6,250 nucleotides of DNA from an uncultured Oscillospiraceae bacterium (lineage in GTDB: Bacteria > Bacillota > Clostridia > Oscillospirales > Oscillospiraceae). Positions 1 through 4,849 of the stretch are shown piece after piece (position 1 is the stretch's first letter; every line of letters starts with the position of its first letter). Both the position numbers and the translations under genes were made by a program. Under the pieces are notes generated by a model that was not told where the DNA came from, did no database searches, and saw only the letters and a list, made by a program, of their open reading frames with translations. The DNA lies in contig CAJOCV010000141.1 in NCBI GenBank assembly GCA_905233785.1, forward strand, positions 2,445 through 8,694, in the 5' to 3' direction.

Positions 1-109
1 GTGTAGCCGCAGGCAGCATCCCTGTCAACCCCTTTCTTTCATTTATTATGTGTGAACATATGAATTGTAGCATAGCACTTCGATAAACACAAGGTTTTTC
101 TCTGCGCCT
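1..109 (-). promoter_or_regulatory. Gene-free left edge with two candidate leftward promoters
   Basis: No gene is visible here. On the minus strand a TTGACA box (23-28) is followed after 17 bases by TACAC running off the window edge, a strong -35/-10 arrangement whose last -10 base cannot be seen. A second minus-strand candidate has TTGTGT (87-92), a 17-base spacer and TACAAT (64-69) with an extended TGC. Both would drive a gene lying beyond the left edge, divergent from the WYL regulator. A short imperfect palindrome, TATGT-GTGA-ACATA (47-60), lies just downstream of the second -10 and could be a binding site. The motifs are seen; promoter function and the neighbouring gene are inference. 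Confidence 0.4.
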
Positions 110-131
110 GCGCGCAAAAGCGCGCTTGTTT
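110..131 (+). terminator. Weak GC-rich hairpin upstream of the WYL regulator
   Basis: GCGCGC (110-115) pairs with GCGCGC (120-125) around an AAAA loop and is followed by TTGTTTT. It could be a weak intrinsic terminator for rightward transcription. It also abuts the proposed -35 box of the regulator, so it may simply be promoter-flanking sequence. The stem is only 6 bp. Confidence 0.25.
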
Positions 132-154
132 TGCGTTTTTGGCTGTGGTATCAT
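126..154 (+). promoter_or_regulatory. Predicted promoter of the WYL regulator
   Basis: TTGTTT (126-131), a 17-base spacer and TATCAT (149-154), preceded by TGG to make an extended -10. Transcription would start near 161, leaving a short 5' leader of about 22 bases that contains the ribosome binding site GGAGG (171-175). This position argues against translation starting upstream of 183. Assigned by consensus match only. Confidence 0.5.
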
Positions 155-182
155 GGAGAAAAACACATTCGGAGGAAAGCGC

Positions 183-1172
183 ATGGCAAGATCGACCAAC
201 CAGAAGCTGAAGCTTCTCTACCTGCTGAAATTTTTACAGCGGCAGAGCGACGAAGGGCATCCCGTCACCATGGCGGACATGATCGAGGAGCTGGCAAAGC
301 ACGACATCCCCGCCGAACGCAAGAGCATTTACGACGACCTTGAGGCGCTGCGCAGCTTCGGGGTGGATGTGGTGCAGCTGCGCGGGAAGCAGCCGGGCTA
401 CTACATCGGCGCGCGGGACTTTGAGGTGGCGGAGCTGAAGCTGCTCGTGGACAGCATCCAGGGCTCCAAGTTCATCACGGAGAAAAAGACCCTTGCCCTG
501 ATTGGCAAGCTTGAAGGCCTCGCCAGCGTACACGACGCGCGGCTTCTGGAGCGGCAGGTCTATGTGCGAAACCGCGTCAAGAGCATGAATGAGAGCGTGT
601 ATTACAATGTGGATGAAATCGCCAACGCCATCAACCGCGACCGGCAGATCCGCTTTCGCTATTTTGAGTTCACCGTGGAGAAGGAGCGGCAGTTCCGCCG
701 GGACGGCGCGTTTTACCTTCTGAGTCCCTTCGCCCTCATGTGGGACGACGAAAACTACTACATGCTCGCCTGGGACGAGTCCGAATCGCGCTTGAAGCAT
801 TTTCGCGTGGACAAGATGAACCGCATCCAGACCCTCGAGCAGGAGCGGCAGGGCAAGGACGCCTTTCAGGCGGTGGACATGTCCGCCTACTCCAAGAAGG
901 TCTTCGGCATGTTCACCGGACAGGAGAGCCGGGTGAAGCTGCGCTTTGTCAATCACCTCGCCGGCGCGGTGATCGACCGCTTCGGCAAGGACACGGTGCT
1001 CGTGCGGGACGGAGAGGCGCATTTCACCGTGAGCGTGGACGTGGTGGTCAGTCCCCTGTTCTTCGCCTGGGTCTTCGGCTTCGGCACGGACGCGGAGATT
1101 CTCGCCCCCGGCGACGTGCGGCAGAAGGCTCGTGACGCCGCGCGCGCGATCGCGGCGATTTACGAGCCGTAG
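183..1172 (+). CDS. WYL-domain transcriptional regulator with N-terminal HTH (YafY/DeoR-like)
   Basis: A 329-residue DNA-binding regulator, probably acting on a nearby or divergent gene. Residues about 5-75 form a winged helix-turn-helix: a helical start, then a TMADMIEEL helix, then an RKSIYDDLEAL recognition helix and a wing ending GYYIG. Residues about 145-212 are the WYL domain. The core is visible as IRFRYFEF, LSPFALMWDDENYYMLA and HFRVDKM; the name-giving W-Y-L triad reads Y-Y-M here. Residues about 247-329 fit the C-terminal WCX extension. WYL domains are known ligand-sensing modules (nucleotides or nucleic acid in studied cases); the ligand here cannot be told. The ATG at 183 was chosen because GGAGG sits 7 bases upstream and the predicted promoter overlaps the earlier in-frame ATG at 126. 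Length is normal for the family. The TAG stop (1170-1172) lies inside a REP-like repeat that begins at 1168. The gene converges on the HEPN-like gene and is divergent from an unseen gene to the left. Confidence 0.9.
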   Translation: MARSTNQKLKLLYLLKFLQRQSDEGHPVTMADMIEELAKHDIPAERKSIYDDLEALRSFGVDVVQLRGKQPGYYIGARDFEVAELKLLVDSIQGSKFITEKKTLALIGKLEGLASVHDARLLERQVYVRNRVKSMNESVYYNVDEIANAINRDRQIRFRYFEFTVEKERQFRRDGAFYLLSPFALMWDDENYYMLAWDESESRLKHFRVDKMNRIQTLEQERQGKDAFQAVDMSAYSKKVFGMFTGQESRVKLRFVNHLAGAVIDRFGKDTVLVRDGEAHFTVSVDVVVSPLFFAWVFGFGTDAEILAPGDVRQKARDAARAIAAIYEP

Positions 1173-1298
1173 GGACGAGCATCGCTCGTCCGACAGCGAC
1201 AACAGAAAAGTTGGGCGGATTTGTATTTTTGCACAAATCCGCCCAACTTTTTTGGTGAATCCCTCGTACCACGCGGACGACCAATGGTCGTCCCTACG
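1168..1298. repeat. REP-like inverted pair (REPIN-type element)
   Basis: Two 25-base units lie in opposite orientation. The left unit (1168-1192) starts CGTAGGGACGA and folds GGACGAGC-ATC-GCTCGTCC. The right unit (1274-1298) ends TCGTCCCTACG and folds GGACGACC-AAT-GGTCGTCC. Reverse-complemented, the right unit matches the left at all but four or so positions, and the changes keep the hairpin paired (compensatory GC to CC/GG). Between them is the terminator at 1206-1253. This architecture matches REP doublets (REPINs), which are dispersed intergenic repeats that move in trans. Related GTAGGG-starting hairpins are, to my knowledge, common in Oscillospiraceae intergenic regions, but I could not search. 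No target-site duplication is evident at the ends. Confidence 0.65.
1206..1253 (+). terminator. Strong intrinsic terminator between convergent genes
   Basis: A perfect 19-bp stem pairs 1206-1224 (AAAAGTTGGGCGGATTTGT) with 1233-1251 around an 8-base loop. On the plus strand it is followed by a six-T run (1248-1253), giving a good terminator for the WYL regulator. On the minus strand the same stem ends in a four-T run, so it probably also stops transcription coming from the HEPN-like gene. It is nested within the REP-like pair. Confidence 0.8.
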
Positions 1299-1316
1299 GT
1301 CTGGTCTGAACTTTTT

Positions 1317-1346
1317 TCACTTCGATAAAAGCATTGCGTCGTTTTC
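1317..1346 (-). pseudogene. Displaced 3' end of the ABC ATPase gene (ENDAMLLSK-stop)
   Basis: Read on the minus strand, these 30 bases encode E-N-D-A-M-L-L-S-K-stop, exactly the C-terminus of the importer ATPase at 1901-1930. The nucleotide match is 25 of 30. The first 17 bases are identical, and all five differences are in LLSK-stop and are synonymous (for example CTT TTA against CTG CTG, TGA against TAA). The fragment begins at the last base of the HEPN-like gene's TAG stop and has no start of its own. It is best read as the original gene end, displaced when the segment carrying the HEPN-like gene inserted. A decayed tandem duplicate of the ATPase gene is the alternative. Confidence 0.75.
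1330..1346 (-). repeat. 17-bp direct repeat, left copy (att-like core)
   Basis: AGCATTGCGTCGTTTTC on the plus strand is identical to 1914-1930. The two copies bracket a 584-bp unit holding the HEPN-like gene and a hairpin. Placement in the 3' end of a coding sequence, with coding restored on the gene-proximal side, is typical of site-specific integration. No integrase gene is visible within the unit. Confidence 0.65.
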
Positions 1347-1840
1347 TAACGATAGAAATAAACAACATAGAGATATACCAGGAGCAAAATTGTGAACAGC
1401 ATCAGGATCACTGTCGTTACGCCCTTGTGCTTCTTCTTGTGCGGCTTTTCCTGTGTCTGCCGGTACTCGTAAGGCTGCTGATACGGCCTTGCCGAAGGAC
1501 GCGGCTGTTTCGCGGGCTTCGCTTCGGCAGCGCGAAGAAGTGCCAGAGAATCCTGCCCCTTGAGAATGCGCCCATAGAACTCCTGTACAAAAGCAAGATC
1601 TGAAGCTTCGCTGAACTGCTCGCCCGTCGTGTCGTGCGCAATTCGATTTCTTGCCCAGCGTACATGTTTGAGCATCTTATAATCGTTTGCCCAGGAGGGA
1701 ACCATGCGTTCTCCACGAGCCGCTTTCTGCTCCATATCAGCAATATACCCGCTGACACCGCTATTGCAGGAATACATGTCCGAGCAGAGCTTTTCCAAGC
1801 GCTTGTATTCCTCAAAGAATTTGTTATCCAGTACCTGCAT
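1346..1840 (-). CDS. Tail-anchored membrane protein with HEPN-like RNxxxH motif
   Basis: A 164-residue protein of no family I can name with certainty. Residues about 1-100 are predicted helical and soluble. W62-A-R64-N65-R-I-A-H69-D carries an exact R-N-x3-H arrangement, the catalytic motif of HEPN-superfamily ribonucleases, placed at the end of a helix as in that fold. Residues about 106-135 are a Pro/Gln/Arg-rich flexible linker, followed by a basic KKKHK patch (135-139). A single hydrophobic helix (about 141-161) ends the protein, so it should be tail-anchored with its N-terminal domain in the cytoplasm. The ATG at 1840 was chosen over the one at 1849 because GGAG (1851-1854) lies at good spacing from 1840 but only one base from 1849. 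The base composition is visibly less GC-rich than the neighbours. It sits between two copies of the ATPase 3' end, suggesting it was acquired. A ribonuclease or toxin role is inference from one motif; many HEPN-like proteins are inactive. Confidence 0.75.
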   Translation of the reverse strand: MQVLDNKFFEEYKRLEKLCSDMYSCNSGVSGYIADMEQKAARGERMVPSWANDYKMLKHVRWARNRIAHDTTGEQFSEASDLAFVQEFYGRILKGQDSLALLRAAEAKPAKQPRPSARPYQQPYEYRQTQEKPHKKKHKGVTTVILMLFTILLLVYLYVVYFYR

Positions 1841-1862
1841 GCCGTTCATTCTCCAACATCGT

Positions 1863-1900
1863 AAACAGGACGGGAGACATCCGTTTCCCGTCCCGCTGTT
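1863..1900 (-). terminator. Hairpin downstream of the ABC importer operon
   Basis: AACAGGACGGGA (1864-1875) pairs with 1886-1900, giving 12 base pairs with a 3-base bulge and a 10-base loop. In the operon direction (minus) it begins right after the ATPase stop and is followed by only TTTACG, so termination may be partial and could let transcription reach the HEPN-like gene. On the plus strand a better T-rich tail (TGTTTTATTT) follows. Confidence 0.55.
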
Positions 1901-2698
1901 TTATTTCGACAGCAGCATTGCGTCGTTTTCCATCTGCGCGCCGGAGAGCTGGGTAAACTTCTCCATCAGCTCCCGCTTGGTCAGATGCGCCTTTTCCTCG
2001 CCGCGCACGTCGAGGATGATGTGCCCCTCGTTCATCATAATGAGGCGGTTGCCGTGGCGGATGGCGTCTGTCATGTTGTGGGTGATCATCAGCGCCGTGA
2101 GCTGGTTTTCCCGAATGATGCTGTCCGAAAGCTCCAGCACCTTCTTTGCCGTGGCAGGGTCGAGAGCGGCGGTATGCTCGTCCAAAAGCAGCAGCTTCGG
2201 CTTTCTGAGCGAGGCCATCAGCAGCGTGACCGCTTGGCGCTGACCGCCGGAGAGCAGGCCGACCTTCGCGGTCATGCGCTCCTCCAGCCCGAGGCCGAGG
2301 GTCTTGAGCCGCTCATGGTACTCCTCCCGCTCCGCCTTCGTCACGCCCCAGCGCAGCCCGCGCTTTTCCCCGCGGCGCTTGGCAAGGGCGAGGTTCTCCT
2401 CCAGCTGCATGTTCGGCGCGGTGCCCATCATGGGGTCCTGGAACACGCGGCCGATCAGAAAGGCGCGCTTATGCTCGGGCAGGGCGGTGATGTCGTTCCC
2501 GTCGAGCACGATGCGCCCGGCGTCCACCGGCCAGACGCCCGCGATGGCGTTGAGCATCGTGGATTTGCCCGCGCCGTTGCCGCCGATGACCGTACAGAAG
2601 TCGCCCGGCTCCAGGTGCAGGCTCAGCTCCTGCAGGGCGCGCTTTTCGTTGATGGTGCCGGGGTTGAAGGTCTTGCTGATGCGGGAAACCTCAAGCAT
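1901..2698 (-). CDS. ABC importer ATP-binding protein (COG1101-like; amino acid transporter family)
   Basis: A 265-residue cytoplasmic ATPase that would power the importer formed with the permease and lipoprotein encoded upstream. All ATPase motifs are intact: Walker A GGNGAGKST (39-47), Q-loop Q87, signature LSGGQ (149-153), Walker B LLLLDE (169-174), D-loop AALD (177-180) and switch histidine H207 in MITHN. The DEHTAALDP stretch is typical of the ATPases paired with PF04392 lipoproteins, the group that includes TrpXYZ-type systems. Its ATG overlaps the permease stop by 8 bases, indicating translational coupling. The last 30 bases (1901-1930) are duplicated at 1317-1346, and the first 17 of these are an att-like core. 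The true C-terminus is thus probably regenerated by inserted DNA, with the protein sequence unchanged. The gene symbol is withheld because the substrate is not proven. Confidence 0.93.
   Translation of the reverse strand: MLEVSRISKTFNPGTINEKRALQELSLHLEPGDFCTVIGGNGAGKSTMLNAIAGVWPVDAGRIVLDGNDITALPEHKRAFLIGRVFQDPMMGTAPNMQLEENLALAKRRGEKRGLRWGVTKAEREEYHERLKTLGLGLEERMTAKVGLLSGGQRQAVTLLMASLRKPKLLLLDEHTAALDPATAKKVLELSDSIIRENQLTALMITHNMTDAIRHGNRLIMMNEGHIILDVRGEEKAHLTKRELMEKFTQLSGAQMENDAMLLSK
1914..1930 (-). repeat. 17-bp direct repeat, right copy (att-like core in ATPase 3' end)
   Basis: Identical to 1330-1346. It encodes E-N-D-A-M-L near the ATPase C-terminus. Sequence on either side differs from that around the left copy: upstream it diverges immediately, and downstream it diverges only at synonymous positions up to the stop codon. 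Confidence 0.65.
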
Positions 2699-3638
2699 TT
2701 TTGCCGCCCCCCTTCTTCAGCCGCGCAAAGGAGCTCTTGCTGTGCGCGCGCAGATAGGGCACCGCGAGAAACAGCCCCACGATCACGGCGGTAAAGAGCT
2801 TCAAGTCGTTGGAGTTGAGCTTGAGCCAGAGGACGATGACGATGACGAGGTAATACAGCACGCCGCCCACGACGACGAAGCTCAGCGTCCCGAAGAAGTT
2901 TAAGTATTTGCCGAGAAGCCCGTGGCCGATCACCTCACCGATGATGACGGCGGCAAGGCCGATGACGATCGCGCCGCGCCCCATGTTGATGTCGGCAAAG
3001 CCCTGGTACTGGCTCATAAGCCCGCCGGAGAGGGCGACGATGCCGTTGGAGAAGGCAAGCCCCAGCACCTTCATATGATCGACGTTGATGCCGAGGGCGC
3101 GGCACATGGCGGGGTTTGCGCCGGTGGCGCGGATGGCGGAGCCCTGCTCGGTGCCGAAATACCAGTAGAAGGCGCAGATCAGCACCAGCGCCAGCAGCGC
3201 GCCGGTGAGGATGGAGCCGGGGATGTTGCGCGAAGTGAGGATCAGGTGGTATTTATCCACGCTGACCGCTTTGTTCGCGGACATGCCCATGATGCGCAGG
3301 TTGATCGAATAGAGCGAGAGCTGGGTCAGAATGCCCGCGAGGATCGCGGGGATGCCGAGGCGGGTATGCAGAAGCCCGGTGCAGAGCCCGGCGAGAATGC
3401 CCGCCAGCACCGCCATCACCAGCGCCGCCCAGGCAGGCCAGCCCGCGAGGATCAGCATCACGGTCACGGCGCCGCCCGTGGTGAAGGAACCGTCCACCGT
3501 CAGATCGGCCACGTCCAGCAGCCGGAAGGTGATGTACAGTCCCAGCGCCATCAAGCCCCAGATGAGCCCCTGCGCGATGCCGCCGGGCATGCTCTTGAGA
3601 AGCTTTAGAAAGTTCAGCGAAGCGAAATATGCAGCCAC
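2691..3638 (-). CDS. ABC importer permease (COG4120-like, BPD_transp_2 type)
   Basis: A 315-residue integral membrane protein forming the translocation channel of the importer. About eight to ten hydrophobic segments are visible: roughly 22-40, 56-66, 70-92, 95-115, 142-161, 190-208, 222-240, 250-273 and 280-297. The conserved LDVADLTVDGSF (41-52) is a hallmark of this permease family. GSAIRATGANPAMCRALGI (166-184) is the cytoplasmic loop that docks on the ATPase. Translation starts at a GTG (3636-3638) with AGGAG 8 bases upstream. The upstream intergenic gap of 60 bases contains a GC-rich hairpin, and the 3' end overlaps the ATPase start by 8 bases. The positively charged tail (RLKKGGGK) fits the cytoplasmic side. 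The family is confident; the substrate (aromatic amino acid, probably tyrosine) is inferred from the leader peptide. Confidence 0.92.
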   Translation of the reverse strand: MAAYFASLNFLKLLKSMPGGIAQGLIWGLMALGLYITFRLLDVADLTVDGSFTTGGAVTVMLILAGWPAWAALVMAVLAGILAGLCTGLLHTRLGIPAILAGILTQLSLYSINLRIMGMSANKAVSVDKYHLILTSRNIPGSILTGALLALVLICAFYWYFGTEQGSAIRATGANPAMCRALGINVDHMKVLGLAFSNGIVALSGGLMSQYQGFADINMGRGAIVIGLAAVIIGEVIGHGLLGKYLNFFGTLSFVVVGGVLYYLVIVIVLWLKLNSNDLKLFTAVIVGLFLAVPYLRAHSKSSFARLKKGGGKNA

Positions 3639-3665
3639 AAGTGTTTCTCCTAATTGTTATGATAC

Positions 3666-3688
3666 GGGAGGGGATACAAGCCCCTCCC
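3666..3688 (-). promoter_or_regulatory. Intercistronic GC-rich hairpin between lipoprotein and permease genes
   Basis: GGGAGGGG (3666-3673) pairs perfectly with CCCCTCCC (3681-3688) around a 7-base loop. It lies 10 bases after the lipoprotein gene's stop. In the operon direction it is followed by GTATCATAAC, with no U-run. It is therefore more likely an mRNA-stabilising or partial attenuating stem than a full terminator. Such stems commonly allow more binding protein than permease to be made; that role is inferred. Confidence 0.5.
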
Positions 3689-3698
3689 TGCTTTCGTC

Positions 3699-4649
3699 TC
3701 AGCCGATCGCCACATAGTCGGCGGGGACGGTGATGTTCAGCGCCTCGCAGACAGCGGCGTTATACTCCTTGGTAAACTGCGGCGCGTACTGGATCTCCAT
3801 GGTGGACACGTCCGCACCGTTTGCGAGGATCTCATAGGCCATGAGGCCGGTGGCGTAGCCGATGTCGTAGTAGGAGATGGACAACGTCGCCACGCCGCAG
3901 CCGGCGCAGAGGTTCTCCTCGCCGCAGACGATGGGCACGCCCGCGGGCAGCGCCACGTTGTGGATGGCCTCGGCGCAGTTGGCGGCGGTGTTATCGGTGG
4001 GGATGTAGAGCACGTCGTTTTCATCGCAGGCGGTGGTGGTGACGGCGGCGACATCGTTGGAGTCAGCGAAGGTGTAGGCGGTCACATGGTAGCCCTTGGC
4101 CTCAAGGTAAGGCGTGATGGTCTCGACCTGGTACTTGGAGTTGGCCTCGGCAGAGCAGTAGAGGATGCCCACGTTCGCAGCATCGGGGAAGAGCTCCGCC
4201 AGCACGTCGGCCTGTCCGTCCAGCGGCGCGAGGTCGGAGGTGCCGGAGACGTTGATGCCGGTCTTGCCGTCGAAGTTATCGAGCCCCAGCGCCACGCCGT
4301 ACTCGGTGATGGAGGTGCCGAGGACGGGGATGCTGTTGGTGGCGGCCTGCGCGGCCTGCAGGGCGGGCGTTGCGTTTGCCATGATGAGGTTTACCTCGTC
4401 AGAGACGAAGGTGCCGACGATGGTGGCGCAGGTGGCGGAGTCGCCGGATGCATTCTGAACATTGATGCTGACCTGATCGCCCAGCTTTTCCGTCAGCGCG
4501 GCGACAAAGCCCTCGGTGGCCTTGTCCAGGCAGACGCCCACGGTATACTTAGCGGCGGTATCGGACGCGGCGGGCGCGGCGGACTCGCCGCAGGCGCAGA
4601 GTGCAAACACAAGGCTCAGCGCGCACAGAATGGCAAGAAGCTTTTTCAT
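3699..4649 (-). CDS. ABC importer substrate-binding lipoprotein (PF04392 / TrpX-like)
   Basis: A 316-residue extracytoplasmic lipoprotein that captures the substrate for the importer. A classical signal is present: MKKLL, a hydrophobic core (4-17) and lipobox L-C-A-C with the lipidated cysteine at residue 20, then an Ala/Ser linker. The mature part follows the two-lobe PF04392 pattern. Recognisable segments are VNLIMANATPALQAA, IPVLGTSITEYGVA, GTSDLAPL, VGILYCSAEANS, VLYIPTDNT and GCGVATLSISYYDIGY. TrpX-type binding proteins of this family bind tryptophan or tyrosine. The ATG at 4649 was chosen because GGAGG lies 8 bases upstream and the signal peptide starts there; the in-frame ATG at 4700 falls inside the attenuator terminator. 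It is the first structural gene of the operon, with a leader of roughly 195 bases carrying a tyrosine-rich leader peptide and terminator. Confidence 0.93.
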   Translation of the reverse strand: MKKLLAILCALSLVFALCACGESAAPAASDTAAKYTVGVCLDKATEGFVAALTEKLGDQVSINVQNASGDSATCATIVGTFVSDEVNLIMANATPALQAAQAATNSIPVLGTSITEYGVALGLDNFDGKTGINVSGTSDLAPLDGQADVLAELFPDAANVGILYCSAEANSKYQVETITPYLEAKGYHVTAYTFADSNDVAAVTTTACDENDVLYIPTDNTAANCAEAIHNVALPAGVPIVCGEENLCAGCGVATLSISYYDIGYATGLMAYEILANGADVSTMEIQYAPQFTKEYNAAVCEALNITVPADYVAIG

Positions 4650-4687
4650 TTTGTATTCCTCCAGTTTTGTTTTTTCATCTATCCAAC

Positions 4688-4718
4688 AAAAAAGCCGCAC
4701 GCTTTGTTCGTGCGGCTT
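4688..4718 (-). terminator. Attenuator terminator (3:4 stem) before the importer operon
   Basis: On the minus strand AAGCCGCACG (4709-4718) pairs perfectly with CGTGCGGCTT (4692-4701) around a 7-base loop, ending in six U residues (4688-4693). It lies about 40 bases upstream of the first structural gene, so unless disrupted it would stop transcription before the operon. Its 5' arm is also complementary to an upstream leader segment (see the antiterminator). Confidence 0.88.
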
Positions 4719-4757
4719 GTTGAATCGGGTTCAGGCTCGCGCAGGGCAGCACAAACA
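4705..4757 (-). promoter_or_regulatory. Antiterminator pairing (2:3)
   Basis: Segment 2 (4757 down to 4746, UGUUUGUGCUGC) pairs with segment 3 (4716 down to 4705, GCCGCACGAACA): 11 of 12 positions, one of them a G-U wobble, with a single U-C mismatch. It takes up most of the 5' arm of the terminator, so the two cannot coexist. Seen by base pairing; not tested by folding energy. Confidence 0.75.
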
Positions 4758-4800
4758 GCTATTACTCTGTCTTGCAAACGTAATAGCGATAATAGCTGCT
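4754..4800 (-). promoter_or_regulatory. Anti-antiterminator pairing (1:2) overlapping leader codons
   Basis: Segment 1 (4800 down to 4790, AGCAGCUAUUA, covering the Ser-Ser-Tyr-Tyr codons) pairs with segment 2 (4764 down to 4754, UAAUAGCUGUU, starting at the leader stop): 11 contiguous pairs including one wobble. When formed it blocks the antiterminator and leaves the terminator free. A ribosome held at the tyrosine codons would mask segment 1. Confidence 0.75.
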
Positions 4801-4815
4801 CACACGACGTACCAT
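4762..4815 (-). CDS. Tyrosine-rich leader peptide (attenuator of the ABC importer operon)
   Basis: A 17-codon reading frame encoding MVRRVSSYYRYYVCKTE, ending in tandem stops UAA UAG. AGGAG (4822-4826) lies 6 bases before the ATG, and a good promoter lies just upstream, so it should be translated. Four of 17 residues are Tyr, clustered at positions 8, 9, 11 and 12 (codons UAU UAU, UAU UAC). The product has no evident function of its own; its translation is the sensor. When charged tRNA-Tyr is scarce, the ribosome would stall on these codons, release segment 2 to form the antiterminator, and allow the importer to be made. When tyrosine is plentiful, the ribosome runs to the stop, covers segment 2, and the terminator forms. 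Three Arg codons are present but are split, and CGU is an ordinary codon, so arginine sensing is less likely. The frame is seen; the mechanism is inferred by analogy to trp/phe/his leader attenuators. Confidence 0.82.
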   Translation of the reverse strand: MVRRVSSYYRYYVCKTE

Positions 4816-4849
4816 GATGCTCTCCTTCTCTGTTTCTCAGGATGGTTAC

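Noticed and set aside
126..182. Upstream in-frame start of the WYL regulator at 126
   Set aside because: It overlaps the predicted promoter, has no ribosome binding site, and adds residues unlike the family start. The ATG at 183 has GGAGG at 7 bases.
234..1202. Long minus-strand reading frame opposite the WYL regulator
   Set aside because: It is a mirror of the GC-rich coding strand with no ribosome binding site or recognisable domain, while the plus-strand protein is a clear family member.
1168..1298. CRISPR array or IS-derived MITE
   Set aside because: Only two repeat units, in inverted orientation, with no spacers; no target-site duplication is seen at the ends. A REPIN-type pair fits better.
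1132..1395. Short plus-strand frame through the intergenic repeat
   Set aside because: It runs through the REP hairpins and terminator and has no plausible start signal.
1841..1849. ATG at 1849 as start of the HEPN-like protein
   Set aside because: GGAG is only one base away, too close for use; the ATG at 1840 is correctly spaced. Three residues are at stake.
4650..4700. Upstream in-frame start of the binding lipoprotein at 4700
   Set aside because: It falls inside the attenuator terminator and would bury the signal peptide; 4649 has an ideal ribosome binding site.
3960..4817. Long plus-strand reading frame opposite the binding lipoprotein
   Set aside because: Gly/Asp/Val-rich low-complexity product, opposite an unmistakable lipoprotein gene; it is a coding shadow.
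4649..4843. T-box riboswitch as the tyrosine sensor
   Set aside because: No AGGGUGG-type T-box sequence precedes the terminator, and the leader of about 195 bases lacks a recognisable stem I specifier region. The translated Tyr-rich frame explains the sensing better.
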